Under the pieces are notes generated by a model. It made no database searches. It saw only the letters and a program-made list of their open reading frames with translations, and was not told where the DNA came from. DNA of 64,000 bases from Siphonodentalium dalli (lineage: Eukaryota; Mollusca; Scaphopoda; Gadilida; Siphonodentaliidae). The stretch spans positions 127,052,754 to 127,116,753 of the forward strand of contig CP136061.1 of NCBI GenBank assembly GCA_032622095.1, read 5' to 3'. This document shows positions 54,870-64,000 of this stretch, piece after piece (positions within the stretch are counted from its first letter, which is position 1; each line of letters opens with the position of its first letter). Position numbers and translations under genes: made by a program.

Positions 54870-54871
54870 AT

Positions 54872-54906
<35 letters not shown>

Positions 54907-54907
54907 A
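54870..54907. repeat. (ACA)n microsatellite
   Basis: About eleven ACA triplets in a row; the poly-Thr frame here is a by-product. Confidence 0.95.
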
Positions 54908-56014
54908 TTTCTTCAAAATAAGCTTTAGTTATCAGAATCGATTAACTGCAAAAAATAACCTGACCACTGTCAGTTATGGTATCAAATTTCCCAAAAACGT
55001 GTGATTTATAAACATTTTGTTGAACAAAATATGGCCGTATAATTACTAAAGTATCACGAAATTTTACCGTATTACCACTTGTTTTAGAGTTATCCATTTC
55101 ATCCGCAATTTTGACCGAAACCACCATTTTGACGGCGTGTTTCTGGGCAGCAATCAATTGAAATAACAAATTTCAATAATCAATATCTGATCACACTTGA
55201 GCTTTGATGGGTTGGTTCCTCGACTCGACTCGACTAAAACAGAAGGTAATACTGTCGCGAGTCACCCATTTTGATAAAGAATTTAGGCTAGTTCACAATC
55301 CCAACTATCCAAAGCAATGAAAACAAGGAGGTGATATGTCAAATGAGTTCAGGTTTAGTTATAGATACACCTATTTATTCACCAGGGGTACATAGTTACA
55401 TATAACCATGAATTGCGCTTAATCGCAAATAATTATGCTTAAGTGCTATTGCTTAACTGCAATTAATTATGAAATGTGAATTTGCCTACTTATAGATATG
55501 GAAATAAACATCTGCATATTTGATGGCTATGCTATAATATGTAATATTAGCGAAAATTCTCCGAAATATGGGTGGGTGCCTGTAGTTTAAAACATAAAAA
55601 TAAAGGGGTGTATATATATACCCGAAATATGTAGTGAAAACTTTATACAATCGTAATCAAAACTCGGGTGGTGGGTCCCGAGAGGGGCCATAACGAAAAA
55701 GAACAGCCATGGGTCCCGATTTTTTAAATTAATCGAATTTTAATTTTTTGTTAAGTATCAAATTTCACGCTATATACTGGCTGAAATATCAAACTATTGG
55801 AAAATACATCTACACATCCCACCATCAAAACAATCCTGTTGCTACGGCCTTGGTCGTGGAGGGCATTGTAATATTCTTTTTCTAACAATATTTCCATAAA
55901 TAATTCTTTGGTTAATGACCTTGCACGATCTGAACGAATGTTCTGAGAACAAATTGCAAACTGTACTCGGTAACTAAACTTGATCAGTATAATATAGTTG
56001 CAACAGAAAAGCAG
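54908..56014. other. No gene recognised
   Basis: Loop region of the 52685-56596 inverted repeat; contains CTCGACTCGACTCGACT at about 55220 and the second AATTGCGCTTAA group at 55404-55480. No supported gene. Confidence 0.45.
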
Positions 56015-56137
56015 TTGGCCAAAAACGTGCCACTGTTAACGAAAGGCAGCCAACCAACTAATCCATTTCGACTCTTGATTGAACAACAAAAACTGTCCGC
56101 CGGGTCTGGTGGATTGCAACTAAATTCCGGGGTGTAC

Positions 56138-56596
56138 AGGACTAACCGGACAGTATTTTCGAGGTGGGTACCTGCATCAAAGGATGAAATTTGGAATTTT
56201 GAGACAGTCCGTGAAAATACTCAAAATCTGCATTTGTGGGGGGGGGGGGGGGGACAGGCCTTTCGATTGGTATATATAGGTTGTTGCGACAGCTTTCTGC
56301 AATGAATGTGAAAAGTATGATTTTCTGGGATATTTTGGGGAAGAAATCGTCTCGCGGCGATGATTAAATGACATTTTTTCCGCGATCGAACAATGACAAC
56401 TGACTTAAATTGATCGTCGGTGTCCGAACATTAGCGAAGAAATATTCACTCACCTTCAGTTGGTCAGATATGCTATCCAAGCGTTTATTTTCCCAAAAAA
56501 CCGTCAAAAAATGTCAACAAATATTTGTCGACTGATATTTCTCCACCTCGAAATCTACGACTTCCGGTTTTGGTTCGTGTCCGTTGATCCACTGTG
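56138..56596. repeat. Right arm of the 0.45-kb inverted repeat
   Basis: Mirror of 52685-53136. The main difference is at 56236-56252, a run of about 16-17 G where the left arm has only six C (near 53030). Frames at 56015-56374 overlap the arm and are not called. Confidence 0.9.
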
Positions 56597-56944
56597 AAAG
56601 CATCGTCATTCAACCACTGCCAGTATGTTATCAGGTTTATGTTTGTAATATAATAAGATTTCAAATATGCCCTTCTGAGAAAGAACAATCGGATCATGTT
56701 GCATACGGTGGTGTACGTTTGCCCACCAGGTTAATGGGTGGGCGGATTTGGTCTGGGATATAAGTATACGAAGGACCAAAACAAGAAAAAGCTGATTATA
56801 ACGAACTTTGGAAGACGCATTGTGCGAATATGCAGCGGGCGACTAGCTGGCACTTTAATGATGACATGACCAATTGTCACCAAACTCCACCATAATAAAT
56901 TGTCACACCTACTATGCCATCGCTACTGTGGTACGTGTGTCCGC
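56597..56944. other. No gene recognised
   Basis: Mixed sequence, no repeats found. Confidence 0.5.
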
Positions 56945-57045
56945 AACCAATAAGTTCAACAAACGACCGAACTTATTATCCGAACATTTCCTTATAGGGA
57001 TAACAAGTACCACCAATTAGTATTTAGTATAGAAAGGGTTAATTT
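56945..57045. mobile_element. GTTCAACAAAC hairpin family, copy 5
   Basis: CAATAAGTTCAACAAACGAC then CGAACTTATTATCCGAACAT, TTCCTTATAGGGATAACAAG and TTAGTATTTAGTATAGAAAG. The right arm lacks part of the hairpin. Confidence 0.75.
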
Positions 57046-58809
57046 AGACTACGTTCACATGCAATACGGACTCGTTTACAGCATGAACATGCCATTGCAT
57101 TGTTAGCTATGGTTTTGGTGAAAAGGCTAACATGCAGATTAAATTTCACTGGGGAATCATCACTGTAACTGCACCACGCCACCCCACCCCGGAACCAGTT
57201 TCGCCATTGCCGAACGACTTGATTGTGCCGACTCTACCATTACTCGTCCATGCGGTCATTATTGTAAAATGACATTTATATTGATGTTAAATTAATTCGG
57301 ATTCATGCAATTGAATGCATGTTAGCTGTTTATTGGTTTACGTCAGGGAATTATGTTATCAGCTCGCTTGTTAATTCCATTATTGGTCTGCTGAATTGAC
57401 GAGAACATAAAAACGTATGTTGTCCATATTAATATGCCATATGGAATGGCGCGACAGTGATCGGACTGCGTTTGATTACCGGTATTGGCTTAAAGTTGGT
57501 GAGATTGTTTTATATAACTTAATTATCAGTTGCCAATTCACGAACTTCAACACAACTGCATGTCGATTGCATGATCAGCCAGATTGAGTATATTCCAATA
57601 AACCTGTACAATATGGCGTATATGTGGCCTTAAAAGCGAATATCAGCAAATGTAATTTCCAGGTATAAAGACAGTCTTCCACAGATTATGTAGGCACATT
57701 TGGTTAAGTTGAGAATTATTGAAGAGTATAGTCTATATATGGTACTCCTTTGTAATTTGATAAAATGCGTTCATAGTATACAAGCATGCATTATTGTCAT
57801 AAAGGCGAAATATTCGTGTTTCATCACTTGATCATTGGCAACTATAACTACTATTTTAAGACACGGACAATAGGATCTACACATTTTACCTAGTACTCTA
57901 TATATGAATAGCTCTCATACATTCGTGAGACTGCTCTGAGTACATATATTCTGCTTCTAGAAAATATCCCAGATTCAATACATCCCTATTAAATCTAATT
58001 TAACTGTTTAATGAGACATACTCAAACGATTCAAGATAAACAGTACATATAAAACCGCATCATCCTCGCCTTTTTGTAATTATTTACTCACAACTCAATC
58101 GCATACAATATGGCCACGAGCATCTCTCTCATCAGTGTCACACTCGTTGACATCAACTTCCCCACACCCAACGTGTCCCTCACTATAGTAATCCATATTG
58201 GGGACATATTAGATCCAGATTATTTTTTGTTGAAATATCTTGTAGTTCGTTCCTATACTGAGTATTTATGAAAAACGTGCGTCTAGGCCTTAAATGCCAA
58301 ACATAAGGAATAAAAGACAAAGATTTCACATATGTGTCTCCTTTGTGTCTGGGGTAATGATCACATATACCAAGAGACAGGCGTGAACTAAAGTTCATCA
58401 AAATGTGTCATTATATAGGCTATAGAAAATAATTAATTCTTTGCTTTCCAGCCCAATGTGTTAATATCAATGTCCCTGTGGAATCCCAAGTACCAATTAA
58501 CAAAGGGGTAATTATGAATCTTGCATGCTTGCCTGGTAAAAGGTACCCAGCTCCCGAGTACCAGCAGGGAGGAGGATGGCAGCGTCATATATACACACTT
58601 GAAAGCGATACAATTTGATATCTTAAAATCCTCGTCATTTCAAACATGAATTGTGGTATATTTCTTACACCCCACCCTCTCGTTCTCTCGACTATGTCCC
58701 ACACTTTTCTCTCATCTTGTCCCATTTTGGCAGCATTCATATATACTTCAAGTATCCTCCACTTATGTAATATATTATACACACCCACCCCTGGTTAAGT
58801 GGTCCTGCC
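57046..58809. other. No gene recognised
   Basis: AT-rich with one GC-richer patch at 57165-57260 (CGCCACCCCACCCCGGAACC). Minus frames 58183-58401 and 58585-58788 show no known motif. Confidence 0.4.
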
Positions 58810-59250
58810 CATTTACTATGGCTGAATAGGTCATTGTCGCATGGTTTCGAGCAAAATGACACCCAGGATCTCTCAAACTGGCAAAAAGACACACAGGGTG
58901 TCCCAAACAAGCAAAATGACACCCAGGATCTCAAAGTCTCACCAAACAACGGGAATTTTGTTTAGTCGTCTGCTATTAATATTGGTCTAATTATCAAGGA
59001 TGCGGAACTGCGCTGCCAGTCAGACTCAAAGCCCATTTAAATTTCGTTGATATTTCACTCCGATCACAAACAAATAATTATCATAATATTAATAGCAGAC
59101 GACTAAACAAAATTCCCGTTGTTTGGTGAGACTTTGAGATCCTGGGTGTCATTTTGCTTGTTTGGGACACCCTGTGTCTTTTTGCCCGTTTGAGAGATCC
59201 TGGGTGTCTTTTTGCTCGAAACCATGCGACAATGACCTATTCAGCTTTAC
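58810..59250. mobile_element. Foldback with ~165-bp arms
   Basis: Left arm 58810-58980 (CTGAATAGGTCATTGTCGCA, AGCAAAATGACACCCAGGAT, TCTCACCAAACAACGGGAAT, TTTAGTCGTCTGCTATTAAT) pairs with 59087-59250. The arms contain a triplicated ATGACACCCAGGATCTC-like word. The loop is about 105 bp. Both arms match closely, so the copy is recent or under gene conversion. Confidence 0.85.
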
Positions 59251-59574
59251 TATGCTGTTGGAACCTGCTGAATTATATTATTATGGTAGAACAAGAAATG
59301 CATCGTTATTTTATCAAACTTTGTCATTTTGATGGTCTTCAACTAATCTGATCGAATGGTGGAAAAGCCATTAACGTTTGTTGTTTGGTGTTGCAATTAA
59401 TCAAACTGATTATTTATGCATGTCGTTTTGCAAGCTCTTGAGCAGCCATGATTAAAATATTGTAATATATATACATATGTTCATGAATGTTTCACACAGA
59501 CGCCAGCTTCTTCTCAAATCGCTCGGATTAGCCAAAACACCGCGAATTTGAAACGTCAGAAAAAAATACCGTAC
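59251..59574. other. No gene recognised
   Basis: AT-rich sequence with no supported feature. Confidence 0.5.
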
Positions 59575-59818
59575 AATGTTCAACAGTATCAGTTTGCCTC
59601 ACCAGCATCATTGCTATTCAGCATGACACACCAGCATCGTGGGACAACTTAATATCTGTTAATGATATCTGTTTCTCACAACTCGCACCCTCACCTTCAA
59701 ATAATTTCTTCTCCTTTTCTACTTTTCTGGCATACCGTTCAACAAAAACGAAAACCTGCTTGCTGCCAGATCCTCCCTCTCGTCTCTGTTCTTTCCATGC
59801 TCTTGTCCAGGGTATGGT

Positions 59819-59838
59819 GGGGGGGGGGGGGGGGGGGG
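59819..59838. repeat. G20 homopolymer
   Basis: An unbroken run of about 20 G. The longest of several such tracts in an AT-rich window. Confidence 0.9.
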
Positions 59839-59894
59839 TATTGGTCAACAGTAATTTTGAAACAGTTTGAAATTGCATACATAACTTATTTGAA

Positions 59895-60260
59895 AAATTC
59901 ACACCAACAAAAGATTGAAATTGTTCTCGTGTTTTGAATTTCTAGCAATTTATTGGTGGGTATATAATTTGTAGTTTTTAGACCAACATTTGCATATTTT
60001 CCTACTTTTGGTAATTTTTTTTAACTTAAATGGCCATTAGTTGGAAGCGTTCCAACCTTACGGGTGTTATGTTGGAACTTTCCAACACTTGGAAATTTGC
60101 GGCATGTCTACTACATGCTATAGACTTTGCAATTTTATAGTAGACAGGGGAGGGTTGGTAAAAAATTTCAACAGTTGGAAATGTCATAACTGTCATGATA
60201 TTTAATTGGAGATTTCACACCAACAATAGGTTGAAATTGTTGTGAGGCCTGTCCAGTTTA
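59895..60260. repeat. TTGGAAATTTC family, copy 3
   Basis: TTCACACCAACAAAAGATTG, TTTAGACCAACATTTGCATA, TGTTGGAACTTTCCAACACT and TTCACACCAACAATAGGTTG resemble 24241-24380 and 33120-33260 in inverted or direct order. Confidence 0.6.
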
Positions 60261-61070
60261 TATATAATTTTGCAATTTTCATGTCCAGATTTAAACAAAT
60301 TACCACACCTGGCCGAATCATGGACGGAAAGGTGTGTTCTAGTCCCTACCTCGCGGCCACACAAGAACTGCTAGTCAATTTAGGAAAATCAAATCGGGGT
60401 GTGAGTTTTTCAGATTCAGGTCTCAAAATTTCCTCACACTGGGCCGAACTATGTTCTTCCCCCAGGTCGGTGACCGGTCAAAGACTACTGACCAATTCAG
60501 AATACTCAAATAGCCTATGCCATCCAGGCCCACATGTGATGTACCAGTTGGGATGCAAATGGAATTGAGTTTGGTCTGGTTCAGGGGGGGGGGGATGCAG
60601 TTGGAAATTCCAAAGTGTGGATCTCCCCCCTTATGGAGCCTCTATATATAGCCACGTCCCTGGTAGTGTCATTATATAATTGTAACGTTCTATACTCACT
60701 CTTGTAATTTTTTGGGCAGAAATATAAAAAGTGTATATATAGAGTGAGTTTGGCATTGGCTCGAACCTCGATCAGCTCAGGAATTTTGTCTTGAGTGTTG
60801 CATGTAAACTGTCAACTTCAGATTGATCACACAGTTAGTTGTATTGTGTGTATTGTTTCACAATAAATATAAAGGGATATAGCAGCCTGGACTTGTGTGT
60901 GTTTTTAGTTTTTTTCATGTATAAAAAAGGGAACAACGGAAAGAAAGAACTGTTTCATTCTATTCTGAGCCCGTGCCTCGTTAATTTGGATGTATATAAA
61001 TAGTGTAAAATTCAACGACAATTTGCAAAGCACAGATACAGATCGATATCAGTCAATATAAACTATAGTG
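60261..61070. repeat. Unassigned sequence with a TTGGAAATTCC fragment and G10 tract at 60550-60660
   Basis: GGTTCAGGGGGGGGGGATGC and AGTTGGAAATTCCAAAG match the 33330-33375 layout. The plus frame 60242-60568 has fair composition (LAATQELLVNLGKSNRGVSF) but lies between repeat pieces and is not called. Confidence 0.45.
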
Positions 61071-61071
61071 A

Positions 61072-61330
61072 CCTACAGATGATTGCGATAATTATTGGTC
61101 GCGACGACGGGGCATCGTGCGCCATTTTCAACAAATTGATCCGGATTGTTAAATCGATCGCGCCCGATGAGGGGAAACACGAATCCACTCTCCCAATTCA
61201 CCGACGACTGAAGAAATAGTTCCACCAAGTTCGTCTCGTCATCAATGCCAATCAACAAATTGACGAAGTTGGTTGTGGATGGATTGACATTGTGTAATAA
61301 TTGAAAATCTATATCGTATCGTGATGTCTA
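61072..61330 (-). pseudogene. Protein-like open frame, unrecognised, minus strand
   Basis: An open frame of about 80 codons reads SRYDIDFQLLHNVNPSTTNF, then VNLLIGIDDETNLVELFLQS, then NWESGFVFPLIGRDRFNNPD, and ends at a TAG near 61072. It has no ATG; the reported start is a TTG. Its codons are balanced and rich in Asp, Asn and Glu, unlike the AT-driven frames nearby. It may be an exon (AG before the first codon near 61331) or a decayed gene fragment. No family recognised. Confidence 0.3.
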
Positions 61331-61559
61331 TAATACTCTCAATCATTGCAATGTCATTGACGCGGAATCTCCGCGCAGAAGGGACCCATAACTACTCCAC
61401 TCCGAGAAATGAAAATGTCTCGCGTATATAAGTGATCTATTATCACTTATAGGAATGAACGTGTGGTGAAGTGCAGTCGCGTCCATTTGTGACAAAGAAC
61501 TTAAAATTGTATAGTCCTACATATGCATTGTGTTTCCATCTCTGGAGAAAAATATTTCA

Positions 61560-61923
61560 ATTTGTCAAATAAATTTTTCCCACTTTTTGTATAGTTTTTG
61601 TGTTGACATTGAGGAAATCCTTAAAGCAACTATTGAAATTCTCACTCCTCACGAAACAAGATTGGGTGTGAAAATAATAACCAGCGACCATGTCATCACG
61701 GCGTTCGTATGCTATATACTCTTCGTTATTTCTCGGTGATCGTATCGTCAGATGCAGATAACCTATGGTGGTTCACCGTTCGTAAACGTTCAATAACACA
61801 ATTCCAATTCACCCAATTTGTTTGCTGATCTAATGAGTATGCTAAATATACATAATACACCCATGACACATACCATTCGATGTACCACCTCTCTGCTGTT
61901 GACAAGGAGGCTCTCTGGCACAC
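61560..61923. other. Unresolved protein-like frames on both strands
   Basis: Plus 61530-61739 reads FCVDIEEILKATIEILTPHE and ends in a hydrophobic segment. Minus reads SPRNNEEYIAYERRDDMVAG then YYFHTQSCFVRSENFNSCFK through the same bases, and minus 61726-61923 reads NHHRLSASDDTITEK in a third frame. Only one can be real, if any. Listed so that the region is not taken as empty. Confidence 0.25.
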
Positions 61924-62341
61924 AAGGCCACCTTAATATGTGGCCAGAACGTTGTTTTTCGTGAGGCTGCTGCCAGCCTGCTGGCGTTTAAGGGTCAGAT
62001 GCATGTTTTCGACCCATTGGATATTATTACTTCATTTACTTTACTGTTATGGCATTCTTTATTGTAATATATGGGGCATGATGCTATATTATGCAATAAG
62101 AATCTTAGTCAACATTATGATACAAATGAAGCCTCCTCTCATAGACACAAGACAATAAGCTATTTGCATGGTGATTGGATATTTGTGTGAAATTTTTAAT
62201 TATTCTAGGAGTTCTTGGTACCGAAAGGGACAAAAAAAAATATTTTCAACCTCTCAAATGTATTAAAATCCATTGTTTTGTTGTCTCTTCATAATTGCTC
62301 AGATTCTATTTACAATTAATGAAGATGGTGATATGAGAAAC

Positions 62342-62548
62342 TCAAGATGTTTCGCCAGATAGATCAGAGAAATTCTTTGTTGAAAATCTCTTGCCATATT
62401 TGGTTGGATTTATGCAAAACGTGCTTCTCCCCCTTAAATCAATAAAAACACAACGGACATGCAGGAGTGTAGCCTGCTCGTATACAATTGCTCCAATAAC
62501 AACAGAAATAGCGCAAACTAAGAAAAATAGGCTACCGCAACTGCCCAT
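62342..62548 (-). CDS. Small putative membrane-anchored protein or first exon
   Basis: From ATG 62548 a 68-codon frame reads MGSCGSLFFLVCAISVVIGA then IVYEQATLLHVRCVFIDLRG and ends SDLSGETS at TGA 62342. Residues 6-22 are a clear hydrophobic membrane segment or signal anchor; the rest has two Cys and basic residues. The frame is open upstream to about 62655, where VEKKKCGI precedes the Met, which would place basic residues on the cytosolic side. I do not recognise the family. A real short protein, an exon, or a chance frame are all possible. Confidence 0.3.
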   Translation of the reverse strand: MGSCGSLFFLVCAISVVIGAIVYEQATLLHVRCVFIDLRGRSTFCINPTKYGKRFSTKNFSDLSGETS

Positions 62549-62672
62549 AAGAATTCCACATTTCTTCTTTTCCACTGACACATTCAAAGACACCGACGAT
62601 CGTAGTGGAAGATAAATGCCTACAGATGCACAATCCGAATTAACGATCCTAAATTGCTATTTATTAGGTTTC

Positions 62673-62692
62673 GGGGGAGGGGGGGGGGGGGG
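62673..62692. repeat. G-rich tract (G5AG14)
   Basis: A G run broken by one A, in AT-rich surroundings. Confidence 0.9.
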
Positions 62693-63064
62693 TAAAAAAT
62701 ATTTTATTCGAGTCGAGGAACCCATCCACCAAAGCTTAGAGTTATCAATATCGAATTCTGAAATCTGTTATTCTTCACCACATGGATTATTTGGCGGCCT
62801 GGCAAATACTCGACGAATGCCGACCTGGTTAGCATTATTATTTGTCAATTAATCGATTATGTTAACTGAAGCGGCATTTCAAGAAATATTTGTGTTGTTC
62901 TTGTTGTTGTTGGAATCTGATGATATGGGGACCACCGAATCGGATTGTGTACCTTTATACACGCGATGTACCACTCTTGTATTTCAATGAATATCGTTAT
63001 AATCAATGGAAAATTACCTTTTTCTGACATATTCCTAACAGCAGCTCTGCTCATATATAGCCCG

Positions 63065-63110
63065 ACAGACACACACACCCTCACACACCCTCACACACAC
63101 ACACACAAAA
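63065..63110. repeat. (AC)n microsatellite
   Basis: CACACACACCCTCACACACC-type run followed by ATAAAG. Nothing else. Confidence 0.9.
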
Positions 63111-63139
63111 TAAAGTTCTATTAGTACAGATGAACAAAC

Positions 63140-63345
63140 TAAATTAGCCGAACATTCCCGCATAAAGTTCACAAAGAATCAAAGATATAAAAGTATTCAT
63201 TGGAATGGTATATGATACATTTGGAAGAGTATTCGGGTAACAAATGCACACGACTGATGGCAACAAAGATAATACAAGATCAGAATTATTCATATTCATT
63301 GGTGGGAAATTATCAGATAATAAGTTAAATTGAGTTGGAGTTTTC
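63140..63345. mobile_element. GTTCAACAAAC hairpin family, copy 6, decayed
   Basis: TTCATTGGTGGGAAATTATC and AGATAATAAGTTAAATTGAG match the left half of the unit at 18450-18500; the right hairpin arm is lost. Confidence 0.55.
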
Positions 63346-63860
63346 TAACAGATACCTCCAATTTCCCAACTGGTTTGAATATTCTACCTATCACCCCCTA
63401 TATATGGTTGGAAAATGTCCAACTGATTGCCACATCAGTCTAAAAAAAAATAGTGGATACTGTTAGAATTATGGTCTATAAAACAGAATAATTTACACTA
63501 TATATAGATATTGATTAGTAACTCAAAGTATATTTTCTTTGACCAACTATAACGTGCATGACTACCGATGGACAGCACAAAGAGACATATTTCTGGATCA
63601 ATTTTGAAAATATATCCTTCTGAGAAACTCCAGTTAGAGTTATTCTTGACCATATTAGCTGTATAGGGTCTGCTCTTACGAACACAGCGGATTCCTTTGA
63701 TATCGTCACAATGCTGCCTGTGTTAGCCTAATATGTTTGCGATTGAAGCCTATAACATATGGGTGGATCGGGCAGCAAAACATAGAGACCATGCATACAC
63801 TGAAAACATTGTTGCGCTGGAACCAAATTAAAAGTAATAGGGGAAGGGCGACCAATCTCT
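63346..63860. other. No gene recognised
   Basis: AT-rich with a loose TTGGAGTTTTC/GAAAATGTCCAA inverted pair at 63335-63425. Confidence 0.45.
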
Positions 63861-63925
63861 ATAAAAAGCGTTCATTGTCAGCTTATAGTATCATATATAA
63901 CAGATAAAGAGCGTTTATTTTCAGC
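63861..63925. repeat. Pair of AAAGAGCGTT-type motifs outside the MITEs
   Basis: AAAAAGCGTTCATT and AAAGAGCGTTTATTTTCAGC about 46 bp apart, with CAGCTTA repeated after each. The same spacing and order of words is seen in the type 1 MITEs. May be the edge of another element cut by the window end. Confidence 0.55.
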
Positions 63926-64000
63926 TTAGACGATATGTATGGAAATTGGTACATACAAATGGCAACAGAAATCTTGTCGGACTCGGATATATAGGACATT

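Noticed and set aside
1-64000. tRNA, rRNA or CRISPR loci
   Set aside because: No cloverleaf, rRNA-like segment or regular repeat-spacer array was recognised by eye; a tRNA scan could still find one.

Overview
The window looks like nuclear DNA of a marine invertebrate, most likely a lophotrochozoan and plausibly a mollusc. It is AT-rich and gene-poor, with GT/AG splice-like signals and no operons. It carries a 5'-truncated non-LTR retrotransposon tail, many non-autonomous inverted-repeat elements, and dispersed repeats of a kind common in mollusc genomes (CCGTCCGT-type, TTTCATCGAAAT-type and AAGGTCAAGGTCA-type). No species can be named from sequence alone. Repeats and mobile-element remnants occupy much of the window. 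Most open frames are short, AT-rich and embedded in repeats, and are not annotated as genes.

Layout. Positions 1-7608 form one giant palindrome: two arms of at least 3,790 bp, nearly identical and without indels, around a 28-bp GC-rich spacer. Mirrored 265-bp tandem arrays and two divergent zinc-finger-like open frames lie inside it. From 7.6 to 12.5 kb are relatives of the arm repeats, short tandem repeats, and one GC-rich frame of 250 codons (10941-11693). From 12.5 to 30.5 kb lie TTAA-flanked MITEs, near-perfect hairpin MITEs of a CAGT-ended family, an array of nuclear-receptor-like AAGGTCA motifs, nested insertions at 19-20 kb, a LINE 3' end at 27 kb, and an 830-bp foldback built of short AT-rich units. 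From 30.5 to 40 kb are tandem and dispersed repeats without convincing genes.

The clearest coding sequence is a 1,422-bp minus-strand exon at 40173-41594. It belongs to the GRDP-like (DUF1399) family and has good splice signals at both ends. Upstream at 44.15-44.5 kb is a GC-rich patch with a perfect NRF-1-type site and splice donors on both strands, a candidate promoter region. Downstream on the plus strand, 45.65-48.56 kb holds pieces of a probable multi-exon C2H2 zinc-finger gene whose introns hold MITEs and a tandem repeat. From 48.6 to 64 kb are further foldback elements, a 0.45-kb inverted repeat pair 3 kb apart, long G tracts, a possible terminal exon at 53.9 kb, and unresolved minus-strand protein-like frames at 61.1-62.6 kb.

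The main theme is the density and variety of inverted repeats: the giant palindrome, at least three TTAA-flanked MITE types, a CAGT hairpin MITE, a GTTCAACAAAC hairpin family and several single-copy foldbacks. No CRISPR, rRNA or tRNA gene was recognised, and no transposase-like frame was recognised by eye. All splice sites and gene joins are predictions by eye.
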